64,000 nt of DNA from Cylicocyclus nassatus. Its lineage: Eukaryota > Nematoda > Chromadorea > Rhabditida > Strongylidae. The position numbers were made by a program, and so were the translations under genes. The stretch covers positions 74,665,600-74,729,599 of the forward strand of contig CATQJL010000223.1 in assembly GCA_958299035.1 (NCBI GenBank), read 5' to 3'. This document shows, piece by piece, positions 1 to 11,102 of this stretch; position 1 is the first letter of the stretch; each line of letters begins with the position of its first letter. The notes under the pieces are model-generated. The model did not search any database. It was not told the origin of the DNA and worked only from the letters and a program-made list of their open reading frames with translations.

Positions 1-222
1 GATTGCATAGAGGCCGGGAAATCGGGCTTGGTACGCGTCGATTCTAAAAAACTCCATTGATTACAGGCCAAATTCTTAAACGCAAAAAATTGAGGGTAAT
101 TCCGGAAATTTCCCTCAATGAATCAAAACGAATCAAAAGGTTCTGTTCTCCAATGCAGCAACTTTAAAATTTTCAGGAAAGAAGTACCTTGTGAAAAAAA
201 AACATTCATCCGAAAACATCTT
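1..222. other. Non-coding left edge
   Basis: AT-rich sequence with only chance reading frames. I see no exon, RNA or clear repeat boundary before the GTGTCCC foldback begins near 223. Confidence 0.5.
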
Positions 223-810
223 ACAAGGGTGTCCCAAAAAATTGCCTACTGATAGGTTGTTGATAAATCTCTTGTAATGAAGTCTCTCGAGAAGCTTTAG
301 GTACCTTGTAAAGCTAGCTTCCATTCAAATTTACAGTATAGAGCGAATCACCGATCTCTCTTCATTACAGTAGGATTACGGTAGAAACTTCAATGAGGGT
401 TTTGAACCATGAAAGGCCATAATTTGCCTTAGAAAGGGAACGAAACAGCCTGAAAACTTTTACTCCGGGCCATTTAGAGTTGCTGGTTCTAAGTGTGGAG
501 TTCGCAAGTTATCGTGATGCTTCATTAGAAAGTTATGCGAGGTACGCAATAGCGGCCGTTTTTTCAAGGTTCCTGAAAAGTGCGGTTACACCTTTTAGAA
601 TGCTTTGCACTTTATTACACAAGCTTTCCTTTTTTGAGAATTTTTGAAACGGCAGCTTTTTTCACAACGACACCGTTTACTTGAAGTTTCTACCGTAAAA
701 GTACAGTAGTGAAAGGTGATCAATGATTTGCTTTACTTTAAATCTAAGTTGAAGCCAGCTCTACAAAACGGCACCTAAAGCTTCTCGAAAGACTTCATTA
801 CAAGAGGTTA
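223..810. mobile_element. GTGTCCC-ended foldback MITE, partly degraded
   Basis: The two halves are inverted copies. Left-arm sequence around 271-325 (CTCTTGTAATGAAGTC, then GAGAAGCTTTAGGT) recurs in reverse complement at about 754-808. The start near 223 (AAGGGTGTCCCAAAA) matches the ends of the better-preserved copy at 6174-6829, as do internal blocks such as the CTACAGTAGTGAA-like segment. The right terminus is cut off at 810, where a Helitron begins. Non-autonomous: no transposase frame is seen. Confidence 0.7.
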
Positions 811-1765
811 TCTTATATATAAAGCTGAATGTCTGTTTGTCTGTATGTCTGTCTGTCTGTCTGTCTGTCTGTATGTATGTCTGTGTGTACGTATGTTCCG
901 AATAGAAAATTCCATTTCTGAACCGATCCGGACCAAACTTGGCACACATACACTACGGGCCGCGGCGGGTGTCATAGGCTACTTTTCGTCATCGATCGAT
1001 ATCGATTTTATCGATTTTTATCGATTTTTTTGCTGAGTTCACCTACGGGGCTGGGAGTTGGCACAGGGGGGTAATCGAGCATGGGGATTCCGAATACAAT
1101 ATTGGTTTTCAGGATTATCGATTACTTTTATCGATTTTATCGATTTTTTTGCAAAGTTTGAGCTACGGGGCTGGGAGTTCGCACAGGGGGGTAATCGAGC
1201 ATGCTGATCATCCCCAAGGGGGGTGATCAGCATGCTCGAACACCCCTGTGCCAAATTCCAGCCCCCTAGCTCAAATTTTCAAAAAATCGATAAAATCGAT
1301 AAAAGTAATGGACGATCTTGAAAACTAATATTGTATTCGTAATCTGCATGCTCGATTACCCTCTGTGCAAACTCCCAGCCCCGCAGGTCAAACTTTGCAA
1401 AAAAATCGATAAAATCGATAAAAGTAATGGACGATCCTGAAAACTAATATTGTATTCGGAATCCCCATGCTCACTTCCCCCCTGTGCCAACTCCTAGCCC
1501 TGTAGGTGAACTCTGCCAAAAAATCGATAAAATCAATAAAAGCAATCGATAATTCTGAAAACTAATATTGTATTCGGAATCCCCATGCTCACTTCCCCCC
1601 TGTGCCAACTCCTAGCCCTGTAGGTGAACTCTGCAAAAAATCGATAAAAATCGGTAAAATCGACATCGATCGATAACGAAAAGTGGACTGTGACTCCCGC
1701 CGGGGCCCGAAGTGTATGTGTGCCAAGTTTGGTCCGGATACGGCGGAGCCGGGTAAGCCAGCTAG
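811..1765 (+). mobile_element. Non-autonomous Helitron, copy A
   Basis: The element starts TCTTATATATAAAGCTGAAT and ends GGGTAAGCCAGCTAG. It is preceded by A and followed by T, which is the Helitron insertion pattern (5' TC, 3' CTRR, target A^T). A short GGCGGAGCC hairpin-like motif precedes the terminal CTAG, as expected for Helitrons. Near the 5' end is a GTCT/GTAT tetranucleotide tract (about 832-895). The interior is palindromic around 1210, and its second half carries subrepeats of about 120 bp sharing ATTGTATTCGGAATCCCCAT. No Rep/helicase coding is present, so it depends on other copies for movement. The open frames inside are repeat artefacts. Confidence 0.8.
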
Positions 1766-3689
1766 TTGACAATAAAACAGTAGGCACATTTGTTTTGGAC
1801 AATCTATATAATTTTTGCAAATAGGGCTTACCCTCCAGTAGCTGGCAGCTGACGTCCCTCATACTCCCACTGTCGATCTCGTACCTCCTTCACTTGCCAT
1901 CCCAATACTCCCATTTGAATCACAGAATAAATCTGGAACTACTTTTTTGAAAATTTTCTAACTGGTCCATTGTAGAACAATTTATAGAATTACTCACAAT
2001 ATTCCATATCGCTATACCAATAGTACTATTTCGAAGGCATAAGAGAGGATCAGCCATTTCCTCTCACTTACATATTGTCCTGCACACCTTAAATTAGACG
2101 GGTATCACTCTGAAACTAGAAGAGATTGTACATATTCTCCTATTAAGAATCATGATATCCGTGACAAATGCAGAGAGAGAGAGAAGAAGAAAAAGAAGAA
2201 GAAGAAGAAGAAGGTAAAGAGATCTGGAATCGCTGCCTTATTATCAGCATTTTTACAAAAAACTTCAGCCATTTAAATTTTGAAATCAATAATGATAATC
2301 ATAAAATAATACCTACATACAAAGCTGGTAAAGAACAGTTTACGGAAAAGAAGAATAAGATATCTTGAAGATTGTACATGAAAAGCATCCAGCAGACTGG
2401 ATCAACGAGTATCCTTATTTGTTATCTCCGTGTGCGCTCATGGCATAAAACGAATTACAAATCAAGGCGCTGGTATGTGGTAAACGAATATTTTTATCAC
2501 CTTTCAAGCAGATTGCGAGTAAAATAATGCAAACAACAAAGGTTATAGGTTGTTTTATGAATACGTATACGCTAGTTAATTTCGCATTAAACAGCAGCAA
2601 ATCTTGAGGAAATGCTGACAAGCAAAATGAAAAGAAAAGAAAAACATGGGAAAAGATACTGTTGATACATTAATTTGGGACATAACGTGCTTTAAAAAGT
2701 AAGGCTATCATGAGCAATAGCATAGTAATATATTATTAGTTGATACATAAGTCTTGCACCGAAAATTTTCAAAATTATATCAGTTGATAAAATTTTTTAA
2801 TTTGATACGTATTAGACAGAAGACATTTTCTACTTTCCAAAAACGCTTGATACAAAATTTCTCGTTGTCATATCGTTCTAATACAAAATTTTGAAAAGAA
2901 CATTTTGACAAGGGCTTTTAGAGTTCAGTTAAAATTACGTGTCTACTAAAATCTTATAGTAATTTTTGCTGTTGTGACGCGCTCTTTATATCTGAAAATT
3001 TTTTGTCGCTGAACGAAATTTTTACAAGTAACTATGAATCTCAGATTTTTCATTAACCTTTCGGCTTCTAATTCAAAAAAGTCTCTGATAGTATGTATGA
3101 TGCAATACTTTAGTATCAGAGAGTATATATACTTTGAAAATACTACTCAGACTTTTTTCTAAAACGAATTTCCTCTATTCCCTGGTGAAGAACTTATGTA
3201 TCAATCTAAACAAGTGCAGAACCGCCTGACTTAAGTGTCATAGCTTGACATGATTCAAAGTTTTGATAATTATGTTCAACTTCCGTGCGAATAAGTACGA
3301 GAATAGGATGATAGTATAAGCGCTGAAAAAAGGCATTCCGCAGCAAAAGAAGGAGTGATTCATGCATTCTTAGCGAATCTATAGCGTTGCCCTTCATCCT
3401 AAGCGTTCAGAATTTCTCATGAGCATCAAATATGAACAAATATGAGATAAGAATTATTGATTTGGAGAATCTAGCAAAGCTTGTACAGTTGAGCTTCTAA
3501 ATGTAGCATAGTTGTAGGTGAGATGCACAGAGCTCAAGCCTACGACACTATTGACCAATGCCAAAGGTAAACAAACGGAAAAGCGCGACCAGCTGGAGGT
3601 TGTGGTTGAACAAAGAGAGGGAACAGGCTTGGAGACGAAGGCAGAATTATTGTCACACATTTTCATTTATGGAGCTTATATGTATTCAA
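1766..3689. other. Gene-free AT-rich stretch
   Basis: No supported gene. Apart from a purine microsatellite at 2172-2213, I see only degraded sequence. A weak TTATTAGTTGATACATAAGT stretch near 2732 resembles a decayed mariner end, but no partner end was found. Confidence 0.5.
2172..2213 (+). repeat. AGA/GAA purine microsatellite
   Basis: An uninterrupted run of purines, first AGAGAG and then (GAA)n. It creates a glutamate-rich false reading frame and has no sign of being coding. Confidence 0.9.
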
Positions 3690-4038
3690 CAGTGGCGTCC
3701 CAGGATTTTCGTTAGGGAGGGCGACAAAAATTTTTCTCCGATGAAGGTGCACTCCGAAAATTTTTTTGGTATATTTTCTAGATTTTTCGCTGGCCCATAG
3801 CTCCGAAATTCCAGAAAAGGGGGGCGTGGCATCAGCCGACGCCCCCGAAAAAATTTTTTGGTAAGGCTAAAATGAATTTTTAAAAAAATTTCAAAAAACA
3901 TTACAATCAATTACAAGTCTAAGCAAGTCACTTGAACATTTTTATAGCTCATGTAAGTAACTTTCAAAAACGACCAACAAAATCCGATCCATTTTCTGAG
4001 GGGAGGGGGGGGGGAAGCCTTCCTCGGGTACGCCACTG
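3690..4038. mobile_element. hAT-type MITE, older copy
   Basis: The ends are CAGTGGCGTCCCAGGATTTT and CGCCACTG, matching the intact copy at 12201-12468 end to end. Both contain the GACGCCCCCGAAAAAA-like block and a G- or C-rich run near one end. The flanking octamers (GTATTCAA and GAATTTAA) are similar but not identical, consistent with an aged 8-bp hAT target duplication. There is no transposase. Confidence 0.72.
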
Positions 4039-6173
4039 GAATTTAATAATCCGTACTCATTGTTCTGTATTATATTGTCTCATAACATATGTCTTGCAAC
4101 AAAAAATGTCAAAATCATCAAAAATGTGGAAGAAACATTCAAATTTCATAATAAGAATAAAGATTTTTTGCTGTATAAAACGTATTGTGAAAAAAATCCG
4201 ATCAGTTGAGATACAAACGTGTGTAAATCAAGGACAAAAGAAATCTCCCAGTCACTCAAGCATTATATAATAATAGGTAGGTCAATAATCGAATGATTTA
4301 AGAAATCAGATTTATATTTTTTGTATTTTATCACTAGTTTTTGATTCTTTGCAAATTCCAGCGTTCCTAACAAATTTTGTTTGATTTTAATTTTAATTCT
4401 ATTTTCTTTTTATTCTATATATTTTCTAATTTTATTGTAGTTCCTCATCCTTGTATCTCAAGGAAAAAAAACCGTGATACTCTGCCTCAAGTACCCTTGT
4501 GAAAAAAGAGCATGATTCTTCTCGTCCAATTTTTGTCGAAATAGGAACATTAATTGCAACCGAAAAAAGAATTTTTTTATATATCTTGGGAGAAGACTAA
4601 CGCTCCAACCCTATAGCACACTGATTTGTAGACGCTTGTATACTTCATGAAATAATCTATTTTATCATACTTCTCCAAATTTTTAAACGGTTCTGTAACA
4701 TATTGGCCTATACCAGAATGGAATAACTAGATTTAAAAGCTACGCCCCCCCCCTTTCACCTCGACTCATGTTCTTCACTCAGATGTTTTCGAATAGATAC
4801 TTCTGCGTCCTTTACTGCGTCAAAGATCTCCGCAGCAGACGTGCTGTGTCATTAACGCGTGCTGACACGCCCACCGCAACCCGCTGCACCTACGACTCAG
4901 CCCAGCCATCGACGCTGTGTCGTGACATCGTCTTTGAAATCATACTATACAGAATCATTTCTGTAGTGTGTATTTCGCAATCCCCACCAAAAAGCGACAC
5001 CTGTCCACCGCGATGAACGGGAAACGGGCGAGTTGCGAGCGGGAAGAACGCGACTTGTCGCGCTGAGGACCGTGACGTGGTCGCAAGACCGCGTCGGCGA
5101 CTCGCTCTTCTGAGCGGTTTTATACAAAATGCAAAAAGTAAGGAGAGGGTGCGTGTCTCTCTCTCTCTCCTAATTTCTCGTCCAGCGCCGTATAAATTCC
5201 AAAATTGTATCTGCTTCTCTAGATTTTTGACATTTGGAAAAAAGCTTTTTTCTCTCAAGATCGTCCAACAGCTTCTAAAAGAAAAGGACACAAAATTTTT
5301 CCCACATTTTTACGAATCATGTTCTCTTCTGCAGTTGGCATTCCAGCTTGGTTTATATATGATTGCTGTCAAAGCATGGTTAACACTGAAGGATCATATT
5401 AGTAGTCTAGTGGACATTCTATGGCCACAACATAAATTTCTTGCTTCTTTTTGGGAATGAGGAAACAGGCTCAAAACTTTGAGTAGTAGTTACTTTTCAT
5501 TCAAATTCCGATTTATAATAAAAATGCTGGTATGCAGACTTATTAATCTAAATTTCTGCAGCTGATAAGTTTGTGCAGGAGAAATTCAAAAGCGTCCTCG
5601 AGTGCTCCCGAGTGACCGATGCCATAACAATATCACGTCGCTGGCAATTATCGCGGCCCCATAGTACCCCTTCTCCGCTGCTGTGTTCAGATTGCCAACT
5701 CGGCTGACATACGGAGCAGGCCCACCTGGGACAACCTTATCCAGGTTATCCGGTAGCTTTGCGCAGACGCGATAACGTGACCAATGAGGCTCTGCCGAGG
5801 TGCGTTTATTGCTGGTTGAAAACTTATACCAATTGCCCGCGATGGCGCCTGAACAAGGCTGTCGTACGCAATTTTTGAACGCCCCCAGGGGGCAGCAAGA
5901 GTGAGATATTGTAGTACTGTTAAAGGTGGCTATGTCGGTCCATTCTTTACTTTCTTTTTTAATTGATGGTTACGTTCCATAGTGTTAGGAAAGTGTTCCA
6001 GGAACATTTAATTCACCTTTACCTTCGGTCTCCTGCAGTTTGTAATCTAATGTCTGATAATTCGCTCTGAATCCATTCCCGTCACCATTACCTTGCTCTA
6101 CATTCCATTTTCTTTAGTTTTGTTTGAAATTTTCGAAGAATACGTGAATAAATGAAAGAAATCTGATAATATA

Positions 6174-6829
6174 CAGGGTGTCCCAAAAGAATGTATACAC
6201 TGTTTAATCGTTGTATCTCTCTTCCCAGAGAGTCTTTTACCTACCTTAAGGTACCGTTTTGTAGAGCTGGCTTCAACTTTTTGCAATATAAAGCGAACCA
6301 CCGATCACTCTTCGGTACTGTTGGATTATGGTAAGAACTTTTGGCTTACACCGTCATTGCAGATTAGCCGTGTTTCAAAAAAAAAGTTTCCAAAAAATTC
6401 TGAAAAGTGGTGTACCAGGGATTTTACGTGCGCTGATTTCGCTACTCAACTTTTTAGGAGTTTGAAAAGCTCTTCAAAGGGTTTGACTGCAATTTTAGGG
6501 AGCATAGTAAAAACAGCTATCACGCTTTACGGGCATAAGTCATGAAGGAAGCATCGCGGTCAAATGCAAACGACTTTAATTAGCCTAGTGTAAGTGTTTA
6601 CAGATTGTTTGGTTTACTTTCTAAGGCGGATTAGGACCCTCAATGGCTCAAAACCCTTCTTGAAGGTTCCTACCGTAATCCTACAGTAGTGAATGAAGAT
6701 AGTTGATTCGCTCCATGCTGTAAAGTTGAGGTCTGCCCTACAAAAAGGTACATGAAGGCAGGCAAAAGACTTCTAGGGAAGGGAGATATCAATGATCAAA
6801 CAGTGTATACATACTTTTGGGACACCCTG
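6174..6829. mobile_element. TA-inserted MITE with CAGGGTGTCCCAAAA ends
   Basis: The element begins CAGGGTGTCCCAAAAG and ends with its complement CTTTTGGGACACCCTG. TA dinucleotides on both sides fit a Tc1/mariner-type target duplication. The inverted repeats extend well over 100 bp inward (GAGTCTTTTACC against the GCAAAAGACTTC side). No transposase is encoded. It sits in the spacer of the 5.1 kb foldback and is the best copy of the family seen at 223-810. Confidence 0.85.
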
Positions 6830-7602
6830 TATATCGCCCTTCGAGTCGTGTCTATCAATTTCCCGATTTCGACTGAGTGCTGTTACCGCTATGAATGAGC
6901 CCATTGCCCGGTCGCGTACTTCTTTATAAACTATTTCAATATAAAGTATACTTTAACCCAATGATTGGGGACTTTGAGAATATCAAGCTAGAGTGTCAAT
7001 ATACTTAGCATGTTCCTTGGCATAAACTCTCTCACAATAAGCGTTCTCCGCGTAATGCGAAACGTTCTTTGAAGTTAGTAATATGAAGCCGTTGTAAATA
7101 TATGCAAACAGGCTTTTAAGTTGTCTCATCTTTTGGAATCGGTACATTCTGCTTCTCACATACTTTCTTTCTTTTTACCGATAACTCTATCGAGCTTACA
7201 AAGTAACGAACCTTCGGTAAGATATGTGGTTGATCTTTTCAGCTGCTATGATTCTGTACTGGAACTGCTAACTAATGCTTCTAGGAGAATTAATGGTAAA
7301 GGTTTGAACAAATTCATTATCTGCAACTTTGGCTATGTTCGCAATTGGGCTCTTGAGGTGAACTGATTCGGCGATAGAGCAAGTCCTTCAGATTTTTGGT
7401 ATTTCCGAAAATGCTTTACATTCTTAATAGGTCGGTAGGAGCGTAAATGAGAGTGCGAATGGCATAAAATCAATCTATTGATATAATTCGCACTAAATTT
7501 TTTGCTGCTAATATTCACTCGAGCTTCGAATTCTTTGAATGGCAAATTCATAAACTATTGTGTCTAGTATGACCATGAAACGTGAGGCTCTGGAGCATAT
7601 TA

Positions 7603-8553
7603 TTAGGTTGTAACATAAGTCTTGAGACACTCTAACTCCTTATGGCGATAAGTCATGCAGTTCACGTTTTCAGTGGGGACTCAGGGTACCGTTCAATAGA
7701 GCCAAGCAAGCTCTACAAGCTGTTATGCAAAAGTTCGCACCAGCTTCGACCCACTGTAATTTTACATCAAAAATGTGAGTCGCACTGAAGCCTCAGAAAT
7801 TCACGAAAAATTCATATCTTCGTTCAATAAAATCATACGGATCTCCAACTTGCTCACGAAAATTGCACACTACCTCTGACACTCACATGTACCGTTTCTG
7901 AATTTTTCCTCATTTAGAAATCGAGGGAACGAAAATTTTCAAGTTGTCACAAAAACGAAGCTGAGCTGTTTCCAATTATGCGATTGTATACTACAACTCC
8001 TTAGAAGTATAACCATATATTTTCAGCTTTCCACAAGCCCCTAATTTCGAAAATTACCCAATTTAGCATTGAACACCAAGTGAAAAAGGATAAACTTGGT
8101 AATTTTCGAAAACTAGGGCTTTTGGAAAGCTGAAAATTTACGGTTATACTTGTAAGGGCTTGTAGTATACAGCTACATGAATAGAAACAACATAGCTTCG
8201 TTTTTGTAAAAACTTGAAAATTTTCGTTTTCTCGATTTCTAAATGAGGAAAAATTCAGAAACGGTACATGTAAGTGTCAGAGGTAGTGTGCAATTTTTGT
8301 GAGCAAGTTGGAGATCCATAGGATTTTATTGAACGAAGATATGAATTTTTCGCAATTTTCTGGGCCTTCAGTGCGACTCACATTTTTGATGCAAAATTAC
8401 AGTGGGTCGAAGCTGGTGCGAACTTTTGCATAACAGCTTGTAGAGCTTGCTTGGCTCCATTGAACGGTACCCTGAGTCCCCACTGAAAACGTGAACTGCA
8501 TGACTTATCGCCATAAGAAGTAAGAGTGTCTCAAGACTTATGTTACAACCTAA
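7603..8553. mobile_element. Mariner-type palindromic MITE (TTAGGTTGTAACATAAG ends)
   Basis: TTAGGTTGTAACATAAGTCT at the left and its complement at the right are bounded by TA on both sides. The TTAGGTTG start is the typical mariner terminus. Nearly the whole length is an imperfect palindrome, from the outer CTTATGGCGATAAGTCATGC down to arms meeting near 8070. No transposase frame remains. An internal core containing AAGCAAGCTCTACAAG also occurs in the elements near 39.3 kb and at the right window edge, and weakly at 14.2, 19.0 and 25.0 kb. Confidence 0.85.
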
Positions 8554-9980
8554 TAGTTTCGCCAGTTTTGGCACCAGAAGGAATAAAATGTGAAAAGAAT
8601 CATGTTTCTTTTAAGATTTGGTTCATCTAATTACGATTACTATCTTTCGTAAGAGTCAAACAAAACTTCGGAAACCGGATGTTGGAAGTTAAAAATGGTA
8701 GAAATGTTTTAAAAAGTTTTATTTTAGACTACTGAACCAGTGATCAGAGATGCTACACTGCATCCGCGCACTTCGGGAACGCACCGCGATTTCCCGCTAT
8801 GTGATGTTTTTTGAATTGGCACTACCATTCTTTATATATTAGATTACAAGTGCAGGAGACAGAAGGTAAACCTTTGAATGTTCCTGGAACACTTTCCTAA
8901 CACTATGGAACGTCAGCCATCAACTAAAAAAGAAAGCAAAGAAAGGACCGACATAGCCACCTTTAACAGTACTACAATATCTAACTCTTGCTGCCCCCTG
9001 GGGGCGTTCAAAAATTGCGTATGACAGCCTTGTTCAGGCGCCATCGCGGGCAATTGGTATAAGTTTTCAACCAGCAATAAACGCACCTCGGCAGAGCCTC
9101 ATTGGTCACGTTATCGCCTCTGCGCAAAGCTACCGGATAACCTGGGTAAGGTTGTCCCAGGTGAGCCTGCTGCGTATATCAGCCGTGTTGACAATCTGAA
9201 CACAGCAGCGGGTAACGAATGCGTTATGGGGCCGCGGTAATTGCCAGCGACGTGATATTGTCATGGCAGTGGTCACTCGAGAGCGCTCGAGGACGCTTCT
9301 GAATTCCTTCTTGCCCAAACTTACCAGCTCCAAAAATTCGTACTAATAAGTCTGGATATCAGCATTTTTTTATTTTGAATCGGGATTTAAATGAAAAGTA
9401 GCTATTATTTCTCAAAGGAGCCTGTTTCCTCATTCCCAAAGGGGAGATGTTTGACCATGCTTTGGCAACAGCCATACAGAAGCACAAACCGGAATACTGC
9501 GAAGAGGAATGATTGCATAAAAATATGGAAAAATTGTTGTGTCTCTTTGCTCCTAAATGGTGGACGATCCTGGGAGAAGTTATTTTTTCCAAATGTTAAA
9601 ATTCTATAGAAGTAAGGATTTCCATATTCATCTTTACCAAAAAGGAAGAAGGCTTTAGATGAAGTTTGGATGAAAAAGTTGAAGATGGAACACGCTCCCC
9701 CTCCCAACTTTTTGCGCATCGTATAAAACCGCTCAGAAGAGCGAGTCGCCGACGCGATCTTGCGACCACGTCACGGTCCTCAGCGCGACAAGTCGCGTTC
9801 TTCCCGCTCGCAGCTCGCCCGTTTCCCGTTCATCGCGGTGGACAGGTGTCGCTTTTTGGTTGGGATTGCGAAATACACACTACAGAAATGATTCTGTATA
9901 GTATGATTTCAACGACGATGTCACGACACAGCGCCGATGGCTAGGCTGCGTCGTACCTGTTGGCGGTCGCCAAAGCGCCT

Positions 9981-11068
9981 TGGTAACGGGATAAATACGC
10001 GATAATCGCATGGACATCACATAGTTTATGTACTAGCTGCTGTACATTAGGAACCATATATATGGCAAGAGAAACGATTTTTATGTAGATGGCAGCTGCA
10101 ATATTGTCAACATAATTAGAGATAGGCTAAGAACCATAATAAAGTATTTCTTCAATAAGATATTCTTGATTTGTTTATCTACTCAATGTTACACATAATG
10201 CGTAGGTAAAGGTAGAAAAAAGTCAGATAAAAATGATGAATGAGTTAATGACGACGTATGGCTAAGGTGAGAGGTTGAAAGGATGACCGATTTGCGAGAT
10301 ATGCAAACGAACATGTATTCATGGCAACGTAGCCGCGAGGTCGCATTACGACCTGCGATGTTATTACGGCTATGGAGTGGAGAGCTGGTGGGAACACGCA
10401 TACGTATAGCATAACAGTTGAGCTTAGTGTTCTTGTGATACCGACAACACTCGCAGCAATGACAATATGCGCTCTCTGGCCATTTTTTTAAGCTCAAATC
10501 ACAAACAAGGTTCACGACATTCACGAGTATAGCGTTTGTTTTCGCGCAAATATTGTCGTCAGTTCTTTATTTCCGTCAAATTGACTGAGGATCACCATAA
10601 CTTGAGCGGCAAATGTATCGGCTGTACAACTTACTTGATTCACCATAAACTCATAATACTAACTAATCAGATTGTTTACCTATTTTTTGTACATACTTCC
10701 ATCTGCTGCCCTATGCTTTGATTAGACCAGATAAGAGTATTCCCTCGTTTCCTAAATGCTATTCTCAGGGGTAGATTCCGTTGATGGCGGTATAAGAATG
10801 TACGTTAAAATGAAAACCAACAACTATGCTGTTATGGGCTTCTATCTCTTATAGAAACATAAATGTATAACAAAGAAGAAATTCGCATAGTAACATGAAA
10901 TTTTTTTTTGTTTATTCTTTACTTATCGTGTAACACATCCAATTTGAAAGCTAGCTAAAAGGGATAGGATCACCAAGGTAAAGAAAGATGTATTATTAAC
11001 AGAAACTGGGAAGATTTTAGGACATCAAGTAAGAAGAGATACATCATATCGTTATGTAATTGAACATC
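9981..11068. other. Non-coding spacer downstream of GNAT gene 1
   Basis: No exon-like or RNA signal was recognised. The reading frames at about 10189-10524 and 10536-10721 show no known domain and no splice support. Confidence 0.45.
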
Positions 11069-11074
11069 TTTATT
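11069..11074 (-). promoter_or_regulatory. Poly(A) signal of GNAT gene 1
   Basis: AATAAA on the minus strand, about 30 nt past the stop codon of the gene ending at 11103. The spacing is right for cleavage and polyadenylation. Confidence 0.65.
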
Positions 11075-11102
11075 CTTACAAGCAATCACAAATCAATAGC
11101 AA

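Larger units (their letters stand above)
4860..9980. mobile_element. 5.1 kb composite foldback with about 1.1 kb inverted arms
   Basis: The segment at about 4860-6048 is repeated in reverse complement at about 8841-9980. Shared landmarks include GCTGTGTCGTGACATCG, CGGGAAACGGGCGAG, GTGTTCAGATTGCCAA-like sequence, CCCCCAGGGGG, and the inner TTAGGAAAGTGTTCCAGGAAC. The arms differ by scattered substitutions and indels. They are more CpG- and GC-rich than the flanks. The spacer (6049-8840) holds two unrelated MITEs, so it grew by nested insertion. The open frames of 100-133 codons across the arms have no recognisable protein. It could be a Mutator-like long-TIR element or an inverted segmental duplication. 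Confidence 0.75.

Noticed and set aside
842..895. CRISPR-like or telomeric repeat array
   Set aside because: Tetranucleotide slippage within a Helitron 5' end; no spacer structure and not a telomere motif.
845..1036. Frame rich in SVCLSVCL repeats
   Set aside because: Translation of a GTCT/GTAT tetranucleotide tract inside a Helitron; the same false peptide appears in the other copies.
2168..2368. Glutamate-rich frame
   Set aside because: Produced by the GAA microsatellite; no protein similarity or splice context.
4890..5460. Two frames of 133 and 127 codons in the 5.1 kb foldback arm
   Set aside because: They overlap on opposite strands, lie in a repeat arm, are not conserved in the other arm and match no family.
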